NCBI GenBank assembly: GCA_020809705.1
Contig: CP085825.1
Location: forward strand, 5,084,001-5,148,000
Reading direction: 5' to 3'
DNA from: Calonectria ilicicola
Lineage: Eukaryota > Ascomycota > Sordariomycetes > Hypocreales > Nectriaceae
Length of the DNA: 64,000 bases
Shown here: one piece after another, positions 50,551-61,679 of the stretch
How positions within the stretch are numbered: position 1 is the stretch's first letter
How the letters are laid out: the number at the start of each line of letters is the position of its first letter
Position numbers and translations under genes: made by a program
The notes under the pieces: model-generated
What the model was told of the DNA's origin: nothing
The model's input: the letters and a program-made list of their open reading frames with translations, nothing else
The model's database searches: none

Positions 50551-53500
50551 AAGAGGCCTCGGCGCTAGAGCAGATAGGGATCGTGGCGCAACGGGTACTC
50601 GGCATTGGCAACAACGGATGGTGACAGATAGACGTGATGCAGCAAAGTAGAGCGAGACGACGGTACCACTTTTTTATTTGGATGAAGCGTTCGAAGGGCG
50701 AGCCAGCTGAACACGAGGCTCACAGAAGGCAACGAATGACGGCAATGACAAAGACACTGGCAATACAAAATCGGCAAAGGGACCTTCGGGCCGATAATGA
50801 TGGTTTATGACGACGGACATGTCTGAATGTAGCACAATGCGAGCATCCAAGAGAGGATGACAAAGCAAAGGCGATGAGCAATGGAAGAAGTGATGGTGGG
50901 GGATGGTTCTGGTTCTGATTCTCTTCTTTTAGCCTCTTACTCCTTTTTCTGCCTCGTAATAATTCGACCATTGCGTATGTGCTATCATCTGCTCGTCTGC
51001 TAATCTATATATCAACGTGTGATGGTGTCTTTAGAGTAAGCACATGGGTCAATTCGTGAATATGCATGCATCAATTATTAAATCAGCGAACATTGGGCTT
51101 TCTATCAAGCTACGCCCTATACTGCGTAATAAGTTGTGCCGCATAAATGCTCAATCGAGTTCAGTCGATGTCGAGTTGCAGGTTTGGTGTTGTAGGCATG
51201 TCACGCTGACCAATTAAGTATGAAGAGGATAACGTGCATATCGAAGGGTCTGAGCTCATGTGGCTTCTAAAGAGTCGTCTCTGGTAGATATGACCAATAT
51301 AAGTGAGGAGAGGGAAGGCTAGTGGCAGAAAACATGGCATAATGCACATCAATGCAGAAAGTCAAGATGAAGGTATACGCAGGCAGTTAGACATGTAGTA
51401 AGGAGAGAGAACATTCGCGGTGTGTAAGCAAATGATGAGGCTTTTGCCCCTCCCCCTCTTCATTCAGTCAGCATCCGTGGTAGAGGCGGGTGTCTTGGTA
51501 ATGGCTAAACCAACCAACATCTCGTCTGAATGAAACTCATTCGCTCGAGACTCGAATGGCAAGGATGAGTGCAGATCGGGAAGGTGAATGAGAACCGGGG
51601 GGATTAAGGGGAGGCGGGAGGCGGGGGAATTGCTTCATGCCTCATTCCCGATCCCATTGTTAAGCCGGGAAAGCAAAAGAAAGATAGGCAGGTCTGGTCG
51701 GATCGGCTCAAGAACCTGGTTCGAACGTGTGCGCGACCCGATCCTGCCCCGAATCTGCCGACGGAATGTGCCGCCGCCACTGCCAGAACACATACACACA
51801 CACAGGGAAAGAGCAAAAGCCGTTCGCTCTTGCAAAGCCGCGCGGGGCTACGAACCGGGAAGTCGCCCACGAAGGCAAGTACCCACGAGGGCGCGGCTCA
51901 AAAGAATTGGAAGGGGGGGGGAAGAGAGGGGCCCAGGGCGTGGGCGCGGGCGTCGTGGTGGGTTACCCGCTTATGTCAAGGCCGGAAATACGGTTACGCA
52001 ATAAGCAAGCGCCGCCGAGTACAGCCCGTTTGCTTCTGCTTCTGCTTTCTGCTTCTGCTTCTGCTCATTCCAAAACGAGGGCGGCCGTTGCCGCCGACGC
52101 TTTCCGCGGGAAAAAGAAGAAGAATAAAAAAAAAAAAAAATTTCATTCCCAAAGTAATTTGTAAATCCCGCGGAAAACGGGACATGGAGCTGAATCTTCC
52201 TTCCCCCACCTTCGTTCGATCGAGAACAAGGCCGCGTTGGGCCAGATCGTGCTGGATCCTTCTGGCGGAAAGCCTGGAGAGGTTAATGGTGTTACCCACT
52301 AAATTCCGGGTCTGACAGCTGAGCCAGGGCTGCGGATTCCCGTCGATTGTCACACGAGACACCTTATCACATTTTGGCGGAATGCCGCTTAGTGACGGCC
52401 TCGACGGGCGCCTTCTTCCTTCTGAATGAGAGTGAATCCTGGTGCATGTATTTGTCCTGTATGTGGATTTTCATCCAATGGCGTCAACGTGCATGTCACT
52501 CGGCGGCTACTCCAGCTACGCTACCTACGCCCTATACGCAACGGTCATGTGACGGCCGTCTCTGTCACTCCCGCACCAGCCACAATGACACAAGAGCACC
52601 GGCGGGGTCCGCTACCAGCGCGGGTGCCGATGGCCAGATGGTCACGCCACCAAGCCATGGTCTGCGGTGGGGACGCCCATTAAAAATGCGCGATTGGGCC
52701 CTGGGCGCCAGGGGTTAGTGGCCGATCAAAGGGGGGCCACCACCATGCCGACGCACAGTCGATGCTGGGTACCGAACCCAGATGCTTTCCGTGGCTTCAC
52801 ACATGCATCTCATCTCATCTGTACTCAAAATGATGTTGATAGATATGTGCTCGATAAATTTCGGGTATCTAGATACTATCCAAGAAAGGAAAAAAAAAAA
52901 AAAAAGAAATAGCACAAAAAAAAATAAGTAAGCCTCAGCCAACCCGTCTTCTCACGGAATACATGCCACACCATGGCAAAAACAGACTGTAACACGCGTT
53001 GAGTTTGTCATTCTGTCCCAAAATATCACTTCGCATTGGGCTCCAGAACCATGGCGAAGCCAACTCTCAAGACAGGGTCCCAACTGCCAGTGGGGTGTCC
53101 AACGCCCTGGTGGCTTTGTGTCACTTTGACCCTCGATGCCGTGATGAGATCTAGGTCACAGGGTCTTCCCCACCAGTTTCCATTGTGAATGACTTTGAGT
53201 CTCATGTGTTTCGCTAAGCAACAATGACGTGGTATGGTGTTTGGTGAGATGCGCTGGTCTGTTCTTACTTTGTCATCGCTTTCTTGGTTTTTTTTTTTTT
53301 TTGTGTGTTATTGCATCATTGCGTCATCTCAGCCCTCATTTTATTCCGTAAAGGTCTTGTGGCACCTTCTGTGCGACTTGGTGATCCCATCACCCATTTG
53401 TGTCGAGGCTGTTGTTCCGTTTGTGCAATAATCCGTGTGCTTGTGATCCGCGTTGTGGGAGAACATCGGCGAAAAAACATGAGAAGCTGCCATGTTCAAC

Positions 53501-53729
53501 CACATCCCCTTCATTGACCCAGGCTTGGCTGTCGAGAAACAAAGGAAGGATAAAAAAGCAGACTCCAAAAGCCCAAATATGTTGTGTATGCGCCGAGGCC
53601 ATTCCGGTCCCAATTTCGCCAATTTCATTGTAAACGTTGCTTTCTCAATTGTACCGCCCCATTTGTCCATGCTCGAATTACGTAGTTTTCACTCTCCCCT
53701 TGCTAGCTTGAACGTGTCTCGCTTTTTTT
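50551..53729. other. Gene-poor part of the PSD2/DUF6536 convergent interval
   Basis: PSD2 3' flank, then DNA with several homopurine and homopyrimidine runs: G-runs at 51,905-51,915, the GCTTCT repeat at 52,026-52,066 and poly(A) tracts at 52,124-52,140 and 52,890-52,905. ORFs up to 161 codons at 51,588-52,315 overlap in several frames and show no domain. Confidence 0.35.
52026..52066 (+). repeat. GCTTCT hexanucleotide repeat
   Basis: About six near-perfect units of GCTTCT in a 41-bp stretch, with one slipped unit. Confidence 0.75.
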
Positions 53730-53948
53730 TTAACGGCGACCAGAAGCGTTCCAGTCATCAGAGGCCGTGGACAAGCGTCGTTCTGAGCGCTGGGCAGGAG
53801 GAGATGGGGAGCGAGAGAAAGGTCGCATCAGAGAGGGCGAAGGAGGCGAGCCGGAGAGGTTGGATTCGGGGGAGGGCTGTCGGATCTGGCGCCAAGAAGC
53901 AGAGATCTGCTTGCAGAGGTGGGCAGACATGGTGTATGTGGGAGCCAT
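53730..53948 (-). CDS. Small Ser/Arg/Pro-rich protein, unknown function
   Basis: Intronless frame of 72 residues, MAPTYTMSAHLCKQ to the end DDWNASGRR. I do not recognise a family. It is Ser-, Pro- and Arg-rich with an RPFSRSPSPP segment that looks like a phosphorylation or SR-like motif, and no membrane span. The case for a real gene is sequence context: the start sits in ATTAAAAATGG, a good fungal start context; codons strongly prefer C or T at the third position, as in the confirmed genes nearby; the 200 bp upstream on this strand is pyrimidine/CA-rich leader; and an AATAAATACC TATA-like element lies about 245 bp upstream. A second in-frame ATG at residue 7 is an alternative start. Confidence 0.55.
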   Translation of the reverse strand: MAPTYTMSAHLCKQISASWRQIRQPSPESNLSGSPPSPSLMRPFSRSPSPPAQRSERRLSTASDDWNASGRR

Positions 53949-54188
53949 TTTTAATATGGTGGATGAAAAGTAGTCGGACTTGGTATGGGGGAAGTGGTAT
54001 AAGCTGAGCTGTGGTCGGGAGTTGGTAGGAATGTGTAAGAGGGAGGAGGCGCAAGTGTGAACTAATGAAGTGCTTGGCGGTTGGTAAAACAGATAGATAG
54101 CTCGATGGTGAAAACCAGATAAAACGAGAATGGAAATGCTTTGTTTGGAAGAGGAAGTAGCAGGTGCTGGGGCATGGGGGGACCAAGG

Positions 54189-54198
54189 TATTTATTCC
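54189..54198 (-). promoter_or_regulatory. TATA-like element of the 72-residue gene
   Basis: The minus strand reads AATAAATACC, followed downstream by a pyrimidine- and A-rich leader into the ATG at 53948. Confidence 0.35.
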
Positions 54199-54358
54199 AG
54201 TCGCAACGACACGGTGTAAGGCAACCAAGCGTGGAGGGAAGCCGCAAGTACAATGCTGGAAAGGGAAACGCCTTGGACAGAATGAGGGAACGAGTCAACA
54301 CGCCGCGCTGTTGTGTCAGAGGAGAACGGAGCCCAGCCCCAACGCCGCCCAGCACCCT

Positions 54359-54398
54359 GGTCTGTCTGGTCTGTCTGGGTCTGTCTGGGCCTGTCTGA
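54359..54398 (+). repeat. GTCTGTCTGG short tandem repeat
   Basis: Four imperfect units of about 10 bp (GTCTGTCTGG, with GGGTCTGTCT and GGCCTGTCT variants). Confidence 0.65.
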
Positions 54399-55928
54399 GC
54401 TGGAGCTCGTCCCGGCTGCCTACGTACGGTCTGGCCTGGCTGGATGTGTGTCCGCCGTCCGCCGCCACACTACACCGACGCCAGCTGGAACGAAAGCTGC
54501 TTGCTAACTAGTCAGTCAGTCAGTTGTCACGGGGTGGTGGGTTCAGCAAAGGGGGCTCCACCGCCCAGTCCGTCCAGTCATGGAGCTCCTCCCATGCCGT
54601 CCCACAGCCAAGCTGGCCGGTCCCTCCCACTCCGACAACAGCCCAGAGTCGTATGTCACGGCCCGCCAGCTAACCGGCTGGTCCTCGCTCCTCATCTGCA
54701 TCCCCCCAGGGGTTCCTAGAGAGCTGCCGAATGGAAGTCCTGAGGTGGTATCCGAGTGCCCAACGAGGCCACAGCGCCTCTGGGGTCCACCGCGAACCAA
54801 TCCACGACTCTAGATAGTAAGAAGCAGCCGACCGTCAGCAGGTGTAGCGGTGCGAAATCGTACGACGGGTTGCAGAGCTTTACCCAGCAGATGGTAGTAC
54901 ATACCTTAGTGGTGCCTGTGTAGTGCCTTAGCCCTCTCTGTCTGTGTGCCTGTGGCGCATGAGATGCATAGCCTGCGAGATGAACCCCCCAATTCACCCC
55001 CACGTCTAATCGTGACAGAGCACTCCGTAATCGTGTCCAGAGTGTTCGGGTGGGTCGGTTCGGCTCGGCCGTTGGGCACAAGAAGGAAGGGAAACAAGAG
55101 TCACAGTGGATTATGCAAGCCCGCAGCTCAAGCTGATCAAGCAGGCTAAAGACGGCCGAAGAAGTTTTTGCGATCGGCGAGGAAGCCTCGACAGGGGTGG
55201 TTTGCCTTGCGAAGCTCATCAGAGGCTGGTGGCCCTGTGCCATCTGACGACGGATCGAGACCGAGCACCGGTCGCCTGCGGGCTGTCTGCGGGCTGTCTG
55301 CGCCCTGGCCGCTTTCGACACAAGTGCAACAGTACGACGACGACGAGGTCCTGATTTAGCCCTGGCAACGTGGGGAACTGCTCCCATCAGTCGTGTGTCG
55401 TGTGTCGAGTGACGCCATCAGCGCGTTTCAAAGCGGGTACTCGTCACCTCTTGAATCGATCATGGCTCCATCAACTCCTGGTTTTTTTTTTTTTTGTTGG
55501 GTGATCCAGTAGCGTTGGAGCCATCGGGATGCACCTCGAGTTCCTATTACTTTACAATTGCAGAGCAGAGAGGAGAGACTACGTCAAGTGTCAGTGCAGT
55601 GATGAAGAAAGAAGGAAGTGCTGAAAGCAATGTGGCTGGTGTCCATCCATCAAACAGCCACAGTTTGATGCAACTTAAAATAAGTCCCTGAATTCGTAAC
55701 GCACAACGCAAGCCAAAATGCACAGTGGGGCCATGGTGCAAAGTTCTTTTTGAGGCATACCATTGTGACACGGGCTCTCAATTTCTATCAATTCATAAGC
55801 TTTTTGGCCATTCAGCATCATCCTTTCGTCTTCAGGAACAATGATTGCAAATGCAACGCACCTCATTGGATGCAAATGGTCGGCGCTAGTCCGAGCTCAC
55901 ATGTCCCTCAGGGTGAAGCGGCAACTAG

Positions 55929-56181
55929 TCAGCTTGCCACCTGGATGGGAGCCATTAGTTAGCGTCAGTTCCGCCTCACAGCCGCCGACCCGTCACTTCT
56001 TCCAGATACTTACACCATCCCCGGCTGGCGGGAGTTGATGTGGAGATGGAATGAAGTGGCGAGCCAGCCCTAAGAAGCCACTCGCAAACATCACCACTCC
56101 AATAACCATGGACGCATTCATCAGAACCATGTCATCACGAACAAGGAGCCATTGACTCGATATAATCTCGCCTCTCGTCAT
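55929..56181 (-). CDS. Small single-span membrane protein, unknown function (spliced)
   Basis: Two exons, 56181-56014 and 55940-55929, give 59 residues. The intron of 73 bp has a consensus GTAAGT donor, a GCTAACT branch site 17-23 bp before the acceptor, and ends CCAG; the last exon adds only Val-Ala-Ser and a stop. Residues 1-20 are polar (MTRGEIISSQWLLVRDD), residues about 22-42 form a hydrophobic helix (NASMVIGVVMFASGFLGLA) and a short tail RHFIPSPHQLPPAGDG follows. The layout resembles small subunits of mitochondrial outer- or inner-membrane complexes or of ER complexes, but I cannot place it in a named family. The start context is TTTCAAAAATGA. An ATTTAG acceptor-like site 8 bp upstream of the ATG with a CCTAAC branch suggests a leader intron or a further 5' coding exon. 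The gene lies 320 bp downstream of the DUF6536 stop on the same strand. Confidence 0.6.
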
Positions 56182-56501
56182 TTTTGAAACTAAATAAACA
56201 TTTTACTCTCCCAAGAGAGTTAGGGTATATCAAACAAGTCCCGTATAAACCCAACCACATTGTAATAAACATCAACCCAACCTCATTGCGTGCCTTGTTC
56301 AACGAGGATCAATCCAATCATCCAAAATCTCCAGAACACCGTCTAAAACTTGTCTCCCACTCTAAAAATAAAATGAAAAAAAAAAAGATTTGAGAGAAAA
56401 AAAGAAAAAGGGAGACGAAAAGAACCACCCAATTAAGAATTATAATCAGGGGTGCAAGTGCCGAAATTATTCAGCCACTTTGCAAGCTGAGGCTGTTTAC
56501 G

Positions 56502-59023
56502 TTAAGCATACAGATGCCCAGCGCTCACCTCTAACACAGGTCGGGAAGAGAAGGTTGCATGGCCGGGGGCTCCATCCCGGACAACACCCCACCGAATCAC
56601 CAGAGCCTCCACGCCGTCCTCCTGCGGCAAGCGGTGGCACTTGGAGCTGATGACTGCCGAGCAGGACCCGCCCGGGAGCGTCAGTGGGTTACCGGCTGGC
56701 GCACCATCGTCCAAGCCGCCCCGGCGATCTGCCTGGCGGAACGACAAGCCCAAGATGAAGAGACCCAGCACCACGAGGAGGACCACTAACAGAAGCAGAG
56801 GCAAGGGACTAAATCCGATTCCGGAGTAGCTGGTTCCATCCTTGCGATCCACGGCCACGAGAGTCACGCCCTGGCTCAGGAGGAAGGCCATGCCCGCAAC
56901 GAGAAAGAAGAGAATCCAAGACAGCGGGCGAGGCAGAGTAAGGTACAGAGAGGTGGTCTGCGCACCAATGGGCTTGCCTGACGAGATTCGCAAGGGGACC
57001 AGTCGGCCAGGCGATACGAACATGGATAGTTCGTTAGAGAGGTAGAAGAGGGTAAGGAGCGCGTTGGTCGAAAAGTAGAGCAAGCCGAGAAGGAGCTGGG
57101 GGAAGGCTGCAACGATAGCAAGGCCGGCTCGGGGACCATTGGTAAGCTCGTACACAACGGTGGCCTCACCAAATGAGGAAAAGGGATTCTCAACGCCGGA
57201 CATGATTGACATGGCCAAAGCAGCAGCTGCCAGCCCCAACGGCGTCAGAAAGCTCAGTATCCAGACGATCCATCGCAGGACAGATGGGACAGTGTACCAG
57301 CGGACTGACTCCGGAGCCCAAATCTTAGCCTCGCGCTGACCCCAAGAACCCTTCTTTACTGCCTTCTTAGTCAACATGCATGCCTCCTGAGTTGTTGGGT
57401 CAGGGTCCTCAAGGAAGGACGCAAGCGAGTCACCAAGCGTGACCAGGGGATTAAAGTCGCGACGGCTAATAGCGAGAGCCATGACAATCGCCAAAGCCAC
57501 AACAAATAGCAAGTTCAGGAAACCCATGACGCCTAGGAGAACACCGCTGAGAGATAGAGCGTACTCTGGGTCATCAGCTTTCTCGGCAAGGCAGTAATTG
57601 ATAGAGTCGCTTTTCTTGTTGATCTCGCTGAGGAAATCAGACACCAGAGTTCCAGACTTGGCAGTCTCGACTGCATTAGAATCAGACTTGGAGATGAGTA
57701 GAACAGCGCTGTAGTCGGTCTGGAATGCGTTGTCGAATGTGGAGATGCACTCTTCGGTGGCGAGTCGAGTCAAGCTGTCAGCCTTGGCCTTTGATTGCAG
57801 ACTGGACAGGTCGGATTTAGACATTCCATTGAGATTTGCGGTGCTAGTGCTGACAGAGTCAGAATTGACAAAGGTTGTCGAAACAAAGGCGATATCAACA
57901 GCAGAAGCCGTCTGAGTAGTGAAAATTAGAGAATTATAGCTAAGAATAAGTCAGTCATGTCAAAACCCGTGTATTGTCCGCACTTGAACTCACATTAATT
58001 GAGAAGTGAGGGCGAAGATGATGAATACCACCGACAGTGTAGCCCTTGCTCGCGAAATGAGGCCAAGGTTGCGCAGCGACGGTACTCCAATCTCGAGCCA
58101 TTTAAAGGCCGCATGAGCAGCATCTACCTCGGCACGGGTAGGGCTTGTAAGGATCTGAACAACATAGTTTGCACCGGCGATCATCACGAAAGCAAAGACA
58201 TTCACCACGGCGTGAACTCCCCATTCAGCACCCTGGACTTGCTTCAATTCTCCTCCCACAATAGTCGAGCCACCGACTGACAGCTTGCCTCTAGCACCCG
58301 CATAACCAAGGCACAGGATAGCAGCCACGAACATGAGAAAGGCCAGGAAGACATTGAGCGTGACACCGCCCCTCCATCCAATGGTCAACCGCCGAGCCAC
58401 ATTTGGCTCTCTTTGATCCCTGTACATCTTTTCCATCTCCGCGCGCGGAGTGCCCACCCTTGGGTAATCAAAAAAGTGCTGTTCTCCAGGAGAGTCACAG
58501 GTGCAAGTGTGGCCGGGAAAGTTCGCAGTGTTGGGGGTTCCGGGGAGAGTAACACCCCGCTTTTGAGCAAGAGATTCAGGAGTCTCGCCTCGGAGGAAGT
58601 TGACAACATAGTCGGGGATGACGTCGCTACCGAGGACAGTTGAAACGGTATGGGCGATACTGCCAGCGGCTCGTCGGGTGAATGAGTTGTTTCGGGAGTG
58701 TGGAAGAGACGACTGGTAGCGAATGGATGACCGAGAGTTGCTGACGCTGTGAAATGCCCATCGTTGAGTCTGCCGACCCGAGGAGGAGTTGGTCATGCCC
58801 CGGGTCCTAGGTCGTGACGATCCGGTTCCAGAGTTTCCAGGCTCCTCGCTGATGCTATAGTGTGGTTGTCATGTGAGCATGCGCATACTCCTCGGAAACC
58901 ACGGCACATGGGGTTTCTCTCAGCGGCTTACCTGTCAATTGTCCGACTTCTGCTAATTCCATTCTTCTCCCAGTTGCGGAACGACGATGGGGGAGGGGGG
59001 TGGTGGGGAAAGTTGCCCTCCAT
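56502..59023 (-). CDS. DUF6536-family multi-pass membrane protein
   Basis: Fungal polytopic membrane protein of unknown function. Exons 59023-58932, 58854-57994 and 57939-56502 give 796 residues. The cytoplasmic N-terminal 190 residues are Ser/Arg-rich. The DUF6536 block begins near 191 (WRGGVTLNVFLAFLMFVAAI) and includes FAFVMIAGANYVVQILTSP, RAEVDAAHAAFKWLEIGVPS and YNSLIF. Further hydrophobic spans occur around LSLSGVLLGVMGFLNLLFVV, PSVLRWIVWILSFLTPLGLA, ALLTLFYLSNELSMFV, SWILFFLVAGMAFLLSQ and LPLLLLVVLLVVLGLFILGL, about seven to nine in all. The C-terminus GSCSAVISSKCH ... FSSRPVLEVSAGHLYA is the family's usual end. The exon 2-3 join uses the acceptor CTTAG at 57940, because the nearer CAG would break the frame. 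Confidence 0.88.
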
Positions 59024-61679
59024 TGCGAAGTTGTTATAGAGACCAAGGCACAGGTAGGATAGGAAAGCAGCAACAGGGCCAAAGGGCTGGATGCAACAGC
59101 ACTGCCTCGAGATTGATACGAGAGAAATGAATTGTCACCAGGATTAAGAAGGAATGGATAAGAGACGTCAAGGCAAGAGAGAAATGACCTCTGATAGAAG
59201 CCTGGCCAGCCCTATGGACAAGGGGAGAAGAGAAGGGATGGGAGGGGGGGAGAGTGAACGAAAGAAATGGGAAGCGAGGGAATGAATGGATAAGAAAAGA
59301 AAGAATCAAAGAAAAGACTGTCAGCCCAGCGAAGCAAAAACATCGAGCGCAACTTTTCGTGAGGAGAGGAGGGGTGACTGGCCCATGATAATGCTCGTTG
59401 TGGCCCAGGGCGAGGGATCCCAGCGCAGGGTTGGCAGCCTAGACAAGCATCTGCATGAAGCTGATCCAAGCACTGGCGCCCACCTGGGCCACTCATCAGA
59501 CAAGGGGGTCGGCGGATATGCCGTCGAGGCCCCTGTTTCGAGATCAGCGCAGGCATGGTAGCTCTGACATTAATAGGGACTGCGGTGCCACGCGCCAACC
59601 AGAGAGTTTGCCGTGGGGTACGCAGGCAAATGTCACAATTGCATGCACTTGGAGGATGCACGTAATTAACTGTGGGCTGCCAGCTAGTGAGCGCGGAATA
59701 CGAGGAGCGGCTGGCAGCCGCAACAGAAGCAACGGTCATTGTGAAGGAACTCGGCCGGTAAAAGGAAAGAAAAATTGAAAAAGTCACACAGCAACTACAA
59801 CCCATGTCTTAACAAGCGGTGATAATTAGGTCCAGGCCCCAGCTGACTGGTGAAAAAGCAGCCCTCGTTGGCGATGCGGGGTGAGGCCGGTCGCAGTGCC
59901 AGCGCATCAACCACCACTAACTGCGCGACGTGAGCGACAGTGAAAACTCGATGGCGTCCATCTCAAGGTCAATGGGCTGATGATGGCCAAGGCATGGGTT
60001 GGCTGCCCACCGGCGCCGGGACGAACGGACAAGCCCGTTGCGGCCTAGCAATCCATGTGCGGAGGGGAGGTCCTGCGTCAGGCTTGGGCTCAATCGCCGG
60101 GGCGCGAGCGATGAGAGGTCCCCTTGCTTCATATAATCAATCTCCATAATAGAACATTCGGCCGCTCTCGCCTTGTCATCGTCCGGAGCGGGGAGTGTGG
60201 AGGGGGGGGGGGAACAACAGAGTGGCATTGCTGCGGAAGGGAAGCAAGCAAGCAAGCAGGAAGCCATTCCCCAATTAAGCGTGTTTCATCATGGGACGAC
60301 AAGTGCCCAGCTGCGTTTAGCCGTATCAGAAAAGAAAGAAAAAATCTGGGCCAGAGACTAGAGGAAACAAAAAAGAAAGCCAAAATCGGACAGGGCCCAG
60401 GATGGGAAAGAGACCGAACGGGCATCACAAGCATGACAGGTCAAAAAGACTGAGGATGAAGTTCCCGATGTTCGAGAAACCTTCCAAAAGCGATCGCACC
60501 TGCGACAGCCCCTCGTGCAGCTAGTCCTGTATGGGCTAGCGTGCCCAGTCCCGGACTCCCACAGGGTCTGAGGGTTGCACATCTTGTTGCAGGTGAGTGT
60601 GATTGGGACTGGGGCCACTGTATTAAGGGACATTGGCAACGACCAAAAAAAAGGACTCCCACACTGCAGCCTCAACGACGTCAGAGGCACAGCTCGTCGC
60701 CACGCCAGAGACCCAGTTAACAGAAACAAAACTAGCGCGGGCCCTCATGATAGCACAAAAAAAGAAACAAAGTAAAAGCAAACTCGGTGATATTTCTTGG
60801 TTCAACTGTTTGGCCTTGATTTCTCGGGGCTTCTCGACTCCCCCCTCTCCCCTCCCCCACGAGCCCCAGAATCGATAAAACACATACGCCTTCATCCCCT
60901 CCCTCAATCATCCGAACCTTTGACATCCACACACCATCCACACCCACCATCTCACCACAATTCAAAACCAACACCTAATGCCAATTTTTCCTCTACCTGA
61001 TAAAGCGGGGTTGCTGTACTCTACTGTAGCCCAGACAAACAGCCCACATTCGAGAGAGATGGCGAGGGGGGACACGGCAAGCCATGTGCCCTACGCATGG
61101 ACACATACATCACTCTTCATCTATCCCACACTCGTCTAGATTACGTGCGGCTGCTAGCTCCTCTCCACCATACGACACGACAAAAATAGATCCACCACCA
61201 CGCAACCAAACACGCTTGCCTCATTTCACTCATCGCCGAGGATAAAAAAATTCCGCTCCCGCATCACTCGGGCCTCCGGGATCTGCAAATCATCGGGATA
61301 AGGTCTATTGTTGCTAAATCAGGACTCATCACACTACCCGTGCCCTGCTACCGTGGCGCCGACTAGGCGTAACATACATATCCCGTCTTCACGCTCTGCC
61401 GCCAGTGTCATTTTTTCATTCCTCATTTAGAAATAACCATCAAAGTAACAAGTCCCTGTAATACTTGTCGTAACGAGCGCCGTGGCTATGCGAATCTGAA
61501 TTTCCTTCTGGGAAGAAGAAAAAGAAACAAAAAAGAAACAAGCCCTTCCATCTTATTCCGCTCAAACACCCTGATAATACATTGCCAAACTCTGTTTCAC
61601 CTGGCTCCCCCCAAAGAATTCTCCAAAATACATATTCCTTTTCCTTCTCTTCTGATTAGCCCGCGCTCTATCCAACTCC
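59024..61679. other. Upstream region of the DUF6536 gene and 3' flank of the LRR gene
   Basis: The minus strand from about 59,300 to 59,024 is C/T-rich leader of the DUF6536 gene. On the plus strand at 60,870-60,978 there is a CGATAAAACAC element followed by C/A-rich leader-like sequence ending at an ATG, but the frame that follows does not look coding. A poly(G) run of 12 lies at about 60,201-60,212. 61,000-61,679 is A/C-rich and contains the LRR 3' end. Confidence 0.35.

Larger units (their letters stand above)
53949..55928. other. Upstream region of the small minus-strand gene; candidate spliced transcript
   Basis: Contains the TATA-like element at 54189-54198 (minus), GTCTGTCTGG repeats at 54,359-54,398 and AGTC repeats at 54,509-54,523. 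A minus-strand intron-like unit lies at 54,810-54,904 inside a 223-codon frame of unnatural composition. No conventional protein gene is supported. Confidence 0.35.

Noticed and set aside
51716..51726. GGTTCGAAC resembling a tRNA B box
   Set aside because: No matching acceptor stem, D arm or anticodon arm could be folded around it by eye.
54716..55387. 223-codon minus-strand ORF taken as an unspliced protein gene
   Set aside because: Arg/Ala-rich unnatural composition and a good intron donor inside it; kept only as a candidate spliced transcript.
57901..57940. Nearer CAG acceptor for exon 3 of the DUF6536 gene
   Set aside because: It would shift the frame; the CTTAG acceptor at 57940 restores the conserved YNSLIF segment.
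59212..59805. 197-codon minus-strand ORF upstream of the DUF6536 gene
   Set aside because: Includes the C/T-rich leader of that gene and has no protein-like pattern.
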